64,000 nucleotides of DNA from Halanaerobium polyolivorans (GTDB lineage Bacteria; Bacillota; Halanaerobiia; Halanaerobiales; Halanaerobiaceae). Positions 26,623 through 36,325 of the stretch are shown piece by piece. A program made the position numbers and the translations under genes. How positions within the stretch are numbered: position 1 is the first letter of the stretch; each line of letters starts with the position of its first letter. The DNA lies in the NCBI RefSeq assembly GCF_020711195.1, contig NZ_JAJFAT010000014.1, forward strand, positions 1 through 64,000, written 5' to 3'. The notes under the pieces were generated by a model, which saw only the letters and a list, made by a program, of their open reading frames with translations, was not told the origin of the DNA and ran no database searches.

Positions 26623-26772
26623 TCAATTTCTCCATATAATCCCTGTATACAGGTATAGAAATCATGACTTCTATTTACAGTTTCAGCTTTTAGATTTATA
26701 CTATGAAGTACACCTTTTAAGATTTAATTAGCAGGAGAGAAGCGAAAATATTTAAGAGAAGGAATGATTATT

Positions 26773-29700
26773 ATGCGATTTAGTAGAATGCCTGAAAAGC
26801 AGGGATTGTACAGTCCAGAATTTGAACATGATGCTTGTGGGATGGGCTTTGTAAGCCATATAAAAGGAAGAAAGTCCCACCAGATAGTAGAACAGGCACT
26901 TGAGGTGCTGGTAAATTTAAGTCACCGAGGAGCTACAGGCAGTGAAGAAAACACAGGAGATGGAGCAGGTATTTTGCTGCAGATTCCTGATCAATTTTTA
27001 AGAGCTAAGGCTTTAGAAAATGATTTTCAGCTACCTGAGTTAGGTGATTATGGAGTGGGATTGGTCTTCCTGCCTCCTGAAAAAGAAAAAAGAGATGTGA
27101 TAGTTAAAATAATAGAAGATATTACTGCAGATGAGGGGCAAAAAGTTCTCGGCTGGAGAGATGTACCAATTGATGCATCGGAAATTGGTAACTCAGCTAG
27201 AGAGGTTATGCCCTATTTTAAGCAGATTTTTATTCAGCGCTCTGCTGAGGTAGAAGCAGGGATTGATTTTGAACGTAAACTATATTTAATTCGTAAAAAA
27301 TTAGAAAAAAAGCTTAGAAATTCAGAATATAAGGGGGAGCTGTATCTAGCTTCTCTGTCCAGTAGAACTTTAGTCTATAAAGGGATGCTGACTCCAGGCC
27401 AGCTTAAGGGATTTTTCCCTGAGCTGAGTGATCCTAGGCTTAAATCAGCAATAGCCCTTATTCATTCTCGTTTTAGTACAAATACCTTTCCCAGCTGGGA
27501 GAGAGCCCATCCCAACCGCTATTTAATCCACAATGGTGAGATTAATACCATGCTTGGTAATCAAAATTGGATGCGGGCAAGAGAAGGTCTTTTTGCAACT
27601 GAGGCTTTTGGTGATGATTTAGCTGAACTGCTGCCGGTTATCAATGAAGATGGTAGTGATTCAGCTCGTTTTGACAATGCATTAGAATTTCTTCATTTAT
27701 CAGGTAGGTCTCTGGCCCACTCGATAATGATGATGATTCCAGAGCCCTGGGAGCATAATGATTTAATGGAAGCGAAAAAAAGAGATTTTTATCACTTCCA
27801 CAGTACTTTAATGGAAGCCTGGGATGGTCCAGCTGCTATGGCCTTTACAGATGGAACAAGAGTAGGGGCAGTACTTGATAGAAATGGTCTCCGCCCTTCC
27901 CGCTATTATATTACCGATGATGATCTTTTAATAGTTGCTTCAGAGGTGGGAGTATTAGATCTACCGGAAGAAAAGATAGTCAGCAAACAGAGGCTTGAAC
28001 CTGGTAGAATGCTGCTCTTAGATACCGAAGAGGGCAGGATTATCAATGATAAAGAACTTAAAGCAGAAATCGCTTCAGCTGAGCCTTATGGCAAATGGCT
28101 GGATCATAATCTAATTAAAATGGAAGAGATAAATAATGATCAAGATAGTGAGCAGGATCTGCAGATCGATTCAAAGCGGCTGCTCAGAATGCAGAAAAGC
28201 TTTGGCTATAGTTATGAAGATCTACAAAAAATCTTGATTCCGATGGCTAGAGATGGAGTTGATCCTATTGGATCAATGGGTAATGATGCCTCACTGGCTG
28301 TTTTATCTGATCAACCACAGCTCTTATATAATTATTTTAAACAGCTTTTTGCTCAGGTAACAAACCCTCCTATTGACTCGATTCGAGAGAAGTTGATTAC
28401 TGCCAGCAAATCATATCTGGGTTCAGAAGCTAATCTGCTTGCACCAGAGGCTAAAAGCTGTAGACAGCTGGAATTAGAAGATCCTTTTTTGACTAATGCT
28501 CAGCTTAAAAAGATCAAAGAGCTTGATCAGCCCGGTTTTAAAACAGCCGAAATAGATATTGTCTTTGCCAAAAAAGAAAATGATTTAGAAAAAGCAATTA
28601 AAGATCTTTTTGCTGAGGTTGATAGATTAATTGCAGAAGGAACAAATATTATCATCTTAACAGATAAAAAAGTTGATGCTGATCAGATGCCGATTCCAGC
28701 CTTACTTGCTGTATCTGCTATTCACCATCATCTGATTAAAAATGGTAGTAGAACTAAGGTTTCGATTGTCTTAGAATCAGGTGAGCCAAGAGAGGTACAT
28801 CATTTTTCTCTCTTAATTGGTTATGGCTTAGATGCTGTTAACCCCTATTTGGCCTATGCCTCTATAGTTGAGCTGGTTAAAGAAGGCTATTTAGATATGG
28901 ATAGCAAAAAGGCAGTGCAAAAATATATTAAGGCCTCTGTCAAAGGTGTTATTAAGGTAATGGCCAAGATGGGGATTTCAACTATCCAAAGTTACAGAGG
29001 TGCCCAAATCTTTGAGGCGATAGGAATCGGAGATGAAGTAATTGATAAGTATTTCTGTCGTACTCCTTCTCGGATCGGCGGAATTGGCTTAAAAGAAATA
29101 GCCAAAGAAAGTCAGCTTAGACATGATAGTGCCTTTAAGGGAATCAAAATAGAAAGAGATACCCTTGATCCCGGCAGCAATTTTGGCTGGCGTAAAGATG
29201 GAGAAGAACATCTATATAATCCAGAAACAATCTATCTGCTGCAGAGAGCAGTAAGAGAAGATAATTATCAACTATATAAAGAATATGCAGCTAAAATAAA
29301 TGATCAAAGTGATAAAATGTTAACTTTAAGGGGACTGCTTGAGCCTGATTATACTGCTGAAGCTATTCCTTTAGAAGAGGTTGAAGCAGCTGAAAATATT
29401 ATGAAGCGCTTTAAAACAGGTGCAATGTCATATGGATCAATCAGTGGAGAAGCCCATGAAGCACTTGCCATTGCTATGAATAGAATCGGTGGTAAGTCTA
29501 ATACAGGTGAAGGTGGAGAAGACCCTGAGCGTTATACAAGAGATGAAAATGGTGATCTCCGCAATAGTGCTATCAAACAGGTTGCTTCAGGTCGCTTTGG
29601 GGTTGATTCAAGTTATTTAGTTTCTGCTGAGGAGATTCAAATCAAGATGGCTCAAGGGGCAAAACCTGGTGAAGGTGGTCAGCTGCCGGGTAAAAAGGTT

Positions 29701-31365
29701 TATCCCTGGGTAGCTGAAGTAAGAGGAACAACCCCAGGAGTTGGTTTGATCTCTCCTCCTCCTCATCATGATATTTATTCGATCGAGGACTTAGCCCAGC
29801 TGATCCATGACCTTAAAAATGCTAACCGTGATGCTGATATAAATGTTAAGCTGGTATCAGAGGTTGGAGTAGGTACTGTAGCAGCTGGAGTAGCTAAGGG
29901 TAAGGCAGATGTAATTTTGATTTCAGGTTATGATGGAGGTACAGGAGCTTCTCCTAGAACCAGTATAAGACATGCAGGTTTACCCTGGGAGCTTGGCTTA
30001 GCTGAAACCCATCAAACCCTGGTTATGAATAATCTAAGAGATAGAGTTAAATTAGAAACAGATGGTAAGATTATGACAGGTAAAGACCTGGCAGTTGCAG
30101 CAATGTTGGGAGCTGAGGAATATGGTTTTGCAACAACCCCTTTAGTTGCTCTAGGCTGTGTGATGATGAGGGTCTGTAATAAAAATACCTGTCCGGTTGG
30201 AGTTGCAACCCAGGATCCAGAATTAAGAAAGAAATTTACCGGTAAAGCAGAACATGTTGTTAATTTCATGCGTTTTATGGCTGAAAACTTGCGAGAGGAA
30301 ATGGCAGCCTTAGGCTTTAGAACTATTGATGAGATGGTAGGTCGGGTTGATAGGTTAGGCAGAGATAAGGCTTTTGATCACTGGAAGGCAAAAGGGCTTG
30401 ATTATTCAGCAATTCTACATCAGCCAGACGTTGCCAAAAAGAAAGCTGTTTTCTGTCAGCAAAAACAAGATCACGGCCTGGAAAATAGTTATGATCTGAG
30501 AGAACTGCTTGAGCTAACAAAGGCTGCAATTGAAACTGGAGAAGCAATAGAAAAAGACCTGCCGATTAAAAATACCGATCGGGTGGTTGGAACCATTCTC
30601 GGTAGTGAAATAACAAAGAGATATGGTCAAGCTGGTTTAAAAGAAGATACTATTAAATTGAATTTCAAAGGTTCAGCTGGACAGAGTTTTGCCGCCTATT
30701 TACCCAAAGGGGTAAGATTTAGCTTGAGTGGAGACAGTAATGATTATCTGGCTAAGGGATTATCTGGTGGTAAGGTAATTGTTAAAAAACCGGCTGAAGC
30801 CTCATTTAAAGCTGATGAAAATATTATTATCGGTAATGTAGCCTTTTTTGGTGCTACTGCTGGTAAAGCCTATATAGAAGGAGTAGCCGGAGAAAGATTT
30901 GCGGTCCGTAATAGTGGAGCTGAAGCTGTTATAGAAGGGCTTGGTGACCACGGCTGTGAGTATATGACAGGTGGTAGAGTTGTTGTGCTCGGCTCGGTTG
31001 GTCGTAATTTTGCGGCTGGAATGACCGGAGGAACAGCTTATGTACTTGATCTAGAAGGAGATTTTGTTCAAAAAGCCAATCAGGAGATGGTTGATTTAGA
31101 GGTTCTAACTGAGGTTGAAGATGGCCCGATAGTTAAAGCAATGATCGAAGAACATCTTGCTTATACAGGTAGTCTTAAAGCAGAAGAAATCTTAAATAAC
31201 TGGTCAGAATATAAGCATAAATTTATTAGAGTTATGCCTAGAGATTATCAGCGGATGATCAGAGCAATCGAAGACTTTAAAGAACAGGGTTTAAGTAGAG
31301 ATGATGCCTTAATGAGAGCTTTTGAAGAAAATGCTCAAGACAAAGCCCGTGTCAGCGGTAATTAA
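26773..31365 (+). CDS. gltB: Glutamate synthase large (alpha) subunit
   Basis: 1,531 residues, full length. The class II amidotransferase domain begins after a short propeptide with Cys22 (HDACGMGF) as the expected mature N-terminal nucleophile. The FMN/synthase domain shows [29 protein letters not shown] and [17 protein letters not shown]. The 3Fe-4S cysteines are in [24 protein letters not shown]. The C-terminal GXGXG beta-helix domain (about 1240-1460) is complete. It makes two glutamates from glutamine and 2-oxoglutarate. ATG 26773 is preferred since AAGGAAT precedes it; ATG 26764 is too close to that site. It forms an operon with gltD, 21 bases downstream. Confidence 0.96.
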   Translation: MRFSRMPEKQGLYSPEFEHDACGMGFVSHIKGRKSHQIVEQALEVLVNLSHRGATGSEENTGDGAGILLQIPDQFLRAKALENDFQLPELGDYGVGLVFLPPEKEKRDVIVKIIEDITADEGQKVLGWRDVPIDASEIGNSAREVMPYFKQIFIQRSAEVEAGIDFERKLYLIRKKLEKKLRNSEYKGELYLASLSSRTLVYKGMLTPGQLKGFFPELSDPRLKSAIALIHSRFSTNTFPSWERAHPNRYLIHNGEINTMLGNQNWMRAREGLFATEAFGDDLAELLPVINEDGSDSARFDNALEFLHLSGRSLAHSIMMMIPEPWEHNDLMEAKKRDFYHFHSTLMEAWDGPAAMAFTDGTRVGAVLDRNGLRPSRYYITDDDLLIVASEVGVLDLPEEKIVSKQRLEPGRMLLLDTEEGRIINDKELKAEIASAEPYGKWLDHNLIKMEEINNDQDSEQDLQIDSKRLLRMQKSFGYSYEDLQKILIPMARDGVDPIGSMGNDASLAVLSDQPQLLYNYFKQLFAQVTNPPIDSIREKLITASKSYLGSEANLLAPEAKSCRQLELEDPFLTNAQLKKIKELDQPGFKTAEIDIVFAKKENDLEKAIKDLFAEVDRLIAEGTNIIILTDKKVDADQMPIPALLAVSAIHHHLIKNGSRTKVSIVLESGEPREVHHFSLLIGYGLDAVNPYLAYASIVELVKEGYLDMDSKKAVQKYIKASVKGVIKVMAKMGISTIQSYRGAQIFEAIGIGDEVIDKYFCRTPSRIGGIGLKEIAKESQLRHDSAFKGIKIERDTLDPGSNFGWRKDGEEHLYNPETIYLLQRAVREDNYQLYKEYAAKINDQSDKMLTLRGLLEPDYTAEAIPLEEVEAAENIMKRFKTGAMSYGSISGEAHEALAIAMNRIGGKSNTGEGGEDPERYTRDENGDLRNSAIKQVASGRFGVDSSYLVSAEEIQIKMAQGAKPGEGGQLPGKKVYPWVAEVRGTTPGVGLISPPPHHDIYSIEDLAQLIHDLKNANRDADINVKLVSEVGVGTVAAGVAKGKADVILISGYDGGTGASPRTSIRHAGLPWELGLAETHQTLVMNNLRDRVKLETDGKIMTGKDLAVAAMLGAEEYGFATTPLVALGCVMMRVCNKNTCPVGVATQDPELRKKFTGKAEHVVNFMRFMAENLREEMAALGFRTIDEMVGRVDRLGRDKAFDHWKAKGLDYSAILHQPDVAKKKAVFCQQKQDHGLENSYDLRELLELTKAAIETGEAIEKDLPIKNTDRVVGTILGSEITKRYGQAGLKEDTIKLNFKGSAGQSFAAYLPKGVRFSLSGDSNDYLAKGLSGGKVIVKKPAEASFKADENIIIGNVAFFGATAGKAYIEGVAGERFAVRNSGAEAVIEGLGDHGCEYMTGGRVVVLGSVGRNFAAGMTGGTAYVLDLEGDFVQKANQEMVDLEVLTEVEDGPIVKAMIEEHLAYTGSLKAEEILNNWSEYKHKFIRVMPRDYQRMIRAIEDFKEQGLSRDDALMRAFEENAQDKARVSGN

Positions 31366-31386
31366 AGCAGGAGAGGAGAATAGATT

Positions 31387-32856
31387 ATGGGTAAAGCAAC
31401 TGGTTTTATAGAATATCAGCGGGAAGTGCCACAAGAGCGCCCGGTTGAAGATAGAATTAAAGATTGGCAGGAATTTAAAACTAAGTTCTGCAGTGAAGAA
31501 GCTGCTAAAATTCAGGGAGCCCGCTGTATGGAATGTGGAATACCTTTCTGTCACAGTGGATTGGAAATTGGAGGTATGGTTTCAGGTTGTCCGGTTAATA
31601 ATTTGATACCAGAATGGAATGATTTGATCTATAAAGGGAAGTGGAAAGAAGCTGTTAGAAGACTGCTTAAAACCAATAATTTCCCCGAGTTTACAGGTAG
31701 GGTCTGTCCTGCTCCCTGTGAGGGTTCTTGTACTTTAGGCCTGAATGAGCCTGCAGTAACCATTAAACAAAATGAATATCAGATTATAGAGAAGGCTTTT
31801 GCTGAAGGCTGGATTAAACCACAACCACCTGAAAGTAGAAGTGGCAAAGCTGTGGCAGTTGTTGGTTCAGGTCCAGCCGGTCTGGCAGCAGCTGATCAGT
31901 TAAATAAATTAGGCCACTGGGTTAAAGTCTATGAACGTCAGGATAGAATAGGTGGATTATTAACCTATGGTATACCAAATATGAAACTTGATAAAGAAGA
32001 GGTTGTTAAAAGAAGACTGGATATTATGGAAAAAGAAGGAGTAGAATTTAAAACCGGGATTGAAGTTGGTAAAGATCTGAGTTTAAAAGAGCTGCAGGAA
32101 GATAATGATGCGGTTGTTTTAGCTGCTGGAGCAACAAAAGCTAGAGATCTTAAGGTTCCCGGTAGAGATGCGGAAGGTGTCCACTTTGCAGTAAAATTCC
32201 TTAAAGAAAATACCAAAAAGATTTTAGATGCAGAAAACCCAGCTTATATTTCAGCTGAAAATAAGGATGTAATAGTAATTGGTGGTGGGGATACGGGTAC
32301 TGACTGTGTAGCTACTTCTATTCGTCAGGGCTGTAATAGTGTAACTCAGTTTGAGATTATGCCCCAACCCCCTAAGGAAAGACAGCTCAATAACCCCTGG
32401 CCAGAATGGCCCAAAATAGAGAAGTTAGATTATGGGCAGGCAGAAGCCAAAAAACTTTATGGTTCTGATCCCAGAGAATATTTAATTATGACCAAAGAGA
32501 TTATTAAAGATGAGTCAGGTCATGTCAAAGCACTTCGAACTGTTAAGATCAACTGGGATAAAGATGAAAATGATAACTTTATTCCTGTAGAAAGAGAGGG
32601 TACAGAAAAGATCTGGCCTGCCGATTTGGTTTTGATCGCAATGGGCTTTTTAGGACCTGAAGATAGCTTTATCTCAGCAAATGCTTTAGATCAAGATCAG
32701 CGTTCTAATGTTAAGGCAGCTTATGGTGATTTTAGAACAAATCTTGAAGGAGTTTTTGCTGCTGGAGATATGCGCAGAGGTCAGAGCTTAGTTGTTAATG
32801 CCATTGATGAAGGTAGAAAGGCTGCAAAATCGGTAGATCAGTATTTAGCAGAGTAA
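31387..32856 (+). CDS. gltD: Glutamate synthase small (beta) subunit
   Basis: 489 residues. The N-terminal Fe-S region has CMECGIPFCHSG...SGCPVNN and RVCPAPCEGSCTLG; the FAD motif is VVGSGPAGLAAADQL (about 155-169), the NADPH-site motif is VIGGGDTGTDC (about 297-307), and the end GVFAAGDMRRGQSLVVNAIDEGRKAA is typical. It passes electrons from NADPH to GltB. The gene follows gltB directly with a GGAGAGGAG ribosome site. A hairpin follows the stop codon at 32918-32962. Confidence 0.95.
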   Translation: MGKATGFIEYQREVPQERPVEDRIKDWQEFKTKFCSEEAAKIQGARCMECGIPFCHSGLEIGGMVSGCPVNNLIPEWNDLIYKGKWKEAVRRLLKTNNFPEFTGRVCPAPCEGSCTLGLNEPAVTIKQNEYQIIEKAFAEGWIKPQPPESRSGKAVAVVGSGPAGLAAADQLNKLGHWVKVYERQDRIGGLLTYGIPNMKLDKEEVVKRRLDIMEKEGVEFKTGIEVGKDLSLKELQEDNDAVVLAAGATKARDLKVPGRDAEGVHFAVKFLKENTKKILDAENPAYISAENKDVIVIGGGDTGTDCVATSIRQGCNSVTQFEIMPQPPKERQLNNPWPEWPKIEKLDYGQAEAKKLYGSDPREYLIMTKEIIKDESGHVKALRTVKINWDKDENDNFIPVEREGTEKIWPADLVLIAMGFLGPEDSFISANALDQDQRSNVKAAYGDFRTNLEGVFAAGDMRRGQSLVVNAIDEGRKAAKSVDQYLAE

Positions 32857-32917
32857 ATAAATAAAGGGATTATCAGCTAAGTTGCTTGATTTTTCAGCTT
32901 TAATGTAGTAAAATTAA

Positions 32918-32962
32918 CTTTAAATAATCTTTCTTTATTAAAGATTAAAGAATATTTTTTTT
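32918..32962 (+). terminator. Probable terminator after gltBD
   Basis: An AATCTTT/AAAGATT stem (32926-32932 with 32940-32946), extended by CTTT/AAAG, then a T8 run at about 32955-32962. Confidence 0.5.
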
Positions 32963-33031
32963 GCTTTTAGTAATTATTATCTTAGGAGCGAGTATTTAGA
33001 AAAAACAATTTTTAAGGGAGGAAATTTAATA

Positions 33032-33766
33032 ATGAAAAAGACTTTAGTTTTAATGCTTTTAGTTTTTGCTGTGTTTGCTTTTAGTTTTTCAGCTTATGCT
33101 GAAACCTATGTAGTAGGAACCAGTGCTGGTTTTCCACCTTTTGAGTATGTAGAAGATGGAGAAATTGTTGGTTTTGATATGGATTTAATTACCGAGATTG
33201 GTAAAAGACAGGGTTTTGAGGTTGAATTTAGAGATATCAGTTTTGATTCTCTACCTCCAGCTTTAACTACCGGCAGTATTGATATTATTGCAGCTGCTAT
33301 GACTATTACTGAAGAAAGAAAAGAACTATTTAACTTTTCTGATCCATACTATTCTGCCAATCAGTCTGTATTAGTTCATGAGGACTCTGAAGTTGGTTTA
33401 CCTGTTTTATTTGGTGATAATGATATTGGTGTTCAAACAGGTACTACTGGTGATCTCTGGGTACAGGATCATTTAGTTGAGCCCGGTATTTTAACAGGTA
33501 ATGTTAGAAACTATGATAGTTTTGTCTTAGTTATTAGAGATCTGTCAAATAGAAATATCGATGGTGTTGTTTTAGATAAACCTGTTGGTGAAACATATAG
33601 TCAGGGCAATCCTGTTAAAGTTGTAGCAGAGATTATTACCGGTGAAGAATACGGAATGGCTGTTGCCAAAGGTAATGATGAATTATTAGAAAAAATCAAT
33701 GCCGGTTTAGAAGAGGTTATTGCAGATGGAACAATGGATGAATTAATCGAAAAGTACTTTGAGTAA
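33032..33766 (+). CDS. Amino acid ABC transporter substrate-binding protein (family 3)
   Basis: 244 residues. A Sec signal (hydrophobic residues 4-20, cleavage after AYA) leads into the family 3 fold: VGTSAGFPPFEYVEDGEIVGFDMDL (about 28-52), AAAMTITEERKELFNFSDPY with the Arg that binds the amino acid carboxylate, TGTTGDLW, and VVLDKPVGETY, whose Asp binds the amino group. No lipobox cysteine is present. It is the receptor of the transporter formed by the three genes after it; ligand not determined, but position next to glutamate synthase suggests a glutamine- or glutamate-type amino acid. Confidence 0.9.
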   Translation: MKKTLVLMLLVFAVFAFSFSAYAETYVVGTSAGFPPFEYVEDGEIVGFDMDLITEIGKRQGFEVEFRDISFDSLPPALTTGSIDIIAAAMTITEERKELFNFSDPYYSANQSVLVHEDSEVGLPVLFGDNDIGVQTGTTGDLWVQDHLVEPGILTGNVRNYDSFVLVIRDLSNRNIDGVVLDKPVGETYSQGNPVKVVAEIITGEEYGMAVAKGNDELLEKINAGLEEVIADGTMDELIEKYFE

Positions 33767-33832
33767 AATAATAATTGAATTTTTGGTTCTAAGCTAGTAT
33801 AATATTAAATTGTATAAGCTATTGAAATATCT

Positions 33833-33881
33833 AAAAGCTTAAAGCAGTTGAGTTTATTATTAACTCTGGCTTTAAGCTTTT
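33833..33881 (+). terminator. Intercistronic hairpin between binding protein and permease genes
   Basis: Arms AAAAGCTTAAAGC (33833-33845) and GCTTTAAGCTTTT (33869-33881) are perfect over 13 bases, with an inner GAGTT/AACTC stem. It lies between the receptor gene and the membrane genes of one transporter. Partial termination or 3'-end protection here would give more receptor than permease; inferred from position. Confidence 0.65.
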
Positions 33882-33930
33882 ATTTTACTAAAAACTTTAG
33901 TATTTTTTTGTTTTAAGAAAGGGTTATTTT

Positions 33931-34620
33931 ATGATAGAAAATATTGATTTAATTCAAAGTGCATTACCATTTTTACTTAGGGGTACAGTTGTTACTATCC
34001 AGCTTACATTCTGGAGCCTTCTTTTAGGTGTAGTTGTTGGTTTGCCCTTAGCTTTTGCCCAGGTATATGGGAATAAGGTGGTAACTTTTTTTACTGCCAT
34101 TTATGAGAGAATTGCTAGAAGTATTCCCCTGCTGGTTATACTTTTATTGATAAATTATGCTTTACCGATGCTGGGTTTTAGAATTCCTGTTTTTAGGGCT
34201 GCTGTCTTAGGGATAGGACTGAGAAGTTCAGCCTATCAATCACAGATTTATCGGGGAGCGATTCAATCTGTTAGTGGTTCACAGCTGAAGGCTGCAATGT
34301 CATTAGGGATGAACAAGCTAACCGCTTTTACCCATATTATTGCTCCACAGGCAATTAGAATTGCAATTCCTCCTGTTACTAATGAATCAGCAATTGTTTT
34401 AAAAGATACCTCACTTGCTTTTACAATTGGGGTTGTGGAATTGGTTAGACAGGGAGATTATTTTATCGCTACTTCTAATGAGCCGATGGTTATTTACCTA
34501 ACTGTTGCCGCAATTTATTTTGTTTTAACTACTACTATTAACCTGGCCCTCTCTTTATTTGAAAAGAAATACAAGATACCGGGGATAGGAATCGAAGGAG
34601 GACATTCAGATGCCTACTAA
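33931..34620 (+). CDS. Amino acid ABC transporter permease (HisM/GlnP type)
   Basis: 229 residues, about five membrane helices. The N-terminus LLRGTVVTIQLTFWSLLLGVVVGL is the start of the polar amino acid permease domain, and the EAA loop is GSQLKAAMSLGMNKLTAFTHIIAPQAIR (about 114-141). It pairs with the second permease at 35368 in a heteromeric channel. The stop codon overlaps the start of the ATPase gene by 11 bases. Confidence 0.9.
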   Translation: MIENIDLIQSALPFLLRGTVVTIQLTFWSLLLGVVVGLPLAFAQVYGNKVVTFFTAIYERIARSIPLLVILLLINYALPMLGFRIPVFRAAVLGIGLRSSAYQSQIYRGAIQSVSGSQLKAAMSLGMNKLTAFTHIIAPQAIRIAIPPVTNESAIVLKDTSLAFTIGVVELVRQGDYFIATSNEPMVIYLTVAAIYFVLTTTINLALSLFEKKYKIPGIGIEGGHSDAY

Positions 34621-35368
34621 GCATTTATTAAAAATAGAGGATTTACATCACAGCTTTGGTGAAGATGAAGTACTAAAGGGTATTTCTCTTGCTTTAAATA
34701 AAGGAGAAACCAAAGTTATAGTTGGACCAAGTGGAACTGGAAAAAGTACTATTTTAAATAATATTATTCGTTTAGTTCCTCCTGTTAGTGGTAAGATCTA
34801 TTTAGAAGATGTGGAGATCACCTCAACCAAAAAGATCAACCAGATTAGGCAGCAGATTGGTTTTGTATTCCAGGATTTTGGTTTATTTAATCATCTTACT
34901 GCTAAAGGTAATGTGATGATTGGTTTAACAAAGGTTAAAAAGATGGATAAAAAAGAAGCAGAAAAAATTGCTATGGAAGAACTGGAAAGAGTGGGAATAG
35001 GTGGTTTTGCCGATTCTTATCCTTCTCAGTTATCTGGTGGTCAAAAACAGCGGGTTGGTATAGCTAGAGCTTTAGCGATGAAACCTAAATTGATTTTGTT
35101 TGATGAACCTACTTCTTCTTTAGATCCAGAATTAACCGGAGAAGTTTTAACAGTTATGAGGAATTTAGCTCAAGAAGGGATGACGATGTTGATCGTTACC
35201 CATGAGATGGGTTTTGCCAGAACTGTAGCAGATGAGCTTATTTTTATGGAAGGTGGCCATATTATTGAACAGGGTCCCCCAGAAAAATTATTTAAAAATC
35301 CTGAGCATAAAAGAACCAGAGAATTTCTCTTTAAGTTAACTGATTTATATGGTGAGGGTGAAGAATAA
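34610..35368 (+). CDS. Amino acid ABC transporter ATP-binding protein (GlnQ type)
   Basis: 252 residues. Walker A is GPSGTGKST (about 41-49), the Q-loop is GFVFQDFGLF, the signature is LSGGQKQRVGIARAL, Walker B is LILFDEPTSSLD and the switch His is in IVTHEMGFA. It energises import of an amino acid through the two flanking permeases. GGAGG lies 8 bases before the ATG. The stop overlaps the next start (TAATG), so the three genes are tightly coupled. Confidence 0.94.
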   Translation: MPTKHLLKIEDLHHSFGEDEVLKGISLALNKGETKVIVGPSGTGKSTILNNIIRLVPPVSGKIYLEDVEITSTKKINQIRQQIGFVFQDFGLFNHLTAKGNVMIGLTKVKKMDKKEAEKIAMEELERVGIGGFADSYPSQLSGGQKQRVGIARALAMKPKLILFDEPTSSLDPELTGEVLTVMRNLAQEGMTMLIVTHEMGFARTVADELIFMEGGHIIEQGPPEKLFKNPEHKRTREFLFKLTDLYGEGEE

Positions 35369-36030
35369 TGTTAGATATATTTCTTGATTTTTATCCGCTC
35401 TTATTTAGAGGTTTAGGTGTTACTTTATTAATTACCCTTATTTCCTGTACATCTGGTACTATTTTAGGGATCTTTCTTTCCCTGGGTAAGATCTATGGAA
35501 ATAAGCTGGTTTCAAGAACTGTTACCGCTTTTATAGCTATTATTAGGGGAACTCCATTACTGGTACAGTTATTCATTATTTATTATGGTTTACCAGCTTA
35601 TGGGATTCGATTTGCTCCTATTACTGCAGCGGTAATCAGCTTTATCATTAACTCAGGTGCCTATCAGGCTGAATATTTACGGGGTTCAATCCAATCGGTA
35701 AGTTCAGGTCAGCTTAAAGCTGCTCTTTCTCTGGGAATGACAAAATGGATGGGAATTATTCATGTAGTTTTACCTCAAGCCTTAAGAAGGGTTATTCCTG
35801 CCTGGACAAATGAATTTATATATATGATCAAGTATTCTTCTTTAGCCTATGTTATTGGTGCTAAAGAACTGATGACAGAGGGTAAGTTAATTGCCAGCCG
35901 TAATTTTCAATTCTTTAATGTCTATATGGTTGTCGCTTTAATTTATCTAGTTGTAATAATTATCTTTGTCCATTTATTTAATAAGTTTGAGAAGAAAGTT
36001 GCTATCCCAGGTTTTGATTTTGAAAGATAA
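35368..36030 (+). CDS. Second amino acid ABC transporter permease
   Basis: 220 residues, about five membrane helices. The domain start reads LLFRGLGVTLLITLISCTSGTILG, and the EAA loop is SGQLKAALSLGMTKWMGIIHVVLPQALRRV. It is a homologue of the permease at 33931. The order permease-ATPase-permease suggests a heterodimeric channel. A strong terminator follows 28 bases after the stop. Confidence 0.9.
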   Translation: MLDIFLDFYPLLFRGLGVTLLITLISCTSGTILGIFLSLGKIYGNKLVSRTVTAFIAIIRGTPLLVQLFIIYYGLPAYGIRFAPITAAVISFIINSGAYQAEYLRGSIQSVSSGQLKAALSLGMTKWMGIIHVVLPQALRRVIPAWTNEFIYMIKYSSLAYVIGAKELMTEGKLIASRNFQFFNVYMVVALIYLVVIIIFVHLFNKFEKKVAIPGFDFER

Positions 36031-36057
36031 ACAGAAAAAAATATCTCGATATTATAT

Positions 36058-36104
36058 CTCAACCATTAAAGAAATTGAATTTTCTTTGCTGGTTGAGTTT
36101 TTTT
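36058..36104 (+). terminator. Terminator of the amino acid transporter operon
   Basis: CTCAACCA...AAAGAAA (36058-36074) pairs with TTTCTTT...TGGTTGAG (36081-36097), followed directly by a T7 run. Confidence 0.88.
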
Positions 36105-36162
36105 ATGCCTGTAGATAAAAAAAATATAGAATTAAAATCTTTTAATGGAATTATATAGAAAC

Positions 36163-36228
36163 AAAAAGTAGAAAGTTTTCCATTATAACTATAAAAAAAG
36201 CAAATAAAACGAAAATTTTCTACTTTTT
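36163..36228. promoter_or_regulatory. 18-bp inverted repeat abutting the ygc-like operon promoter
   Basis: Arms at 36163-36180 and 36211-36228 match over 18 bases with a single G-T pair, around a 30-base loop. The right arm ends 4 bases before the -35 hexamer. It could be the binding site of a repressor or activator that touches two half-sites; a terminator for readthrough from upstream is the simpler alternative, since TTTTTCT lies at its end. Confidence 0.5.
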
Positions 36229-36231
36229 CTC

Positions 36232-36260
36232 TTGACATCGACAAATTTGCGTATTATAAT
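36232..36260 (+). promoter_or_regulatory. Consensus sigma-A promoter of the ygc-like operon
   Basis: TTGACA 36232-36237, spacer of 17, TATAAT 36255-36260. It is 66 bases before the GTG start of the oxidase gene. Confidence 0.88.
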
Positions 36261-36325
36261 GAGTTTAAATTGAAATAGTCAAATAAATTTAAAAATTTAA
36301 AATCATCAAAATGAGGTGGGAAAAA

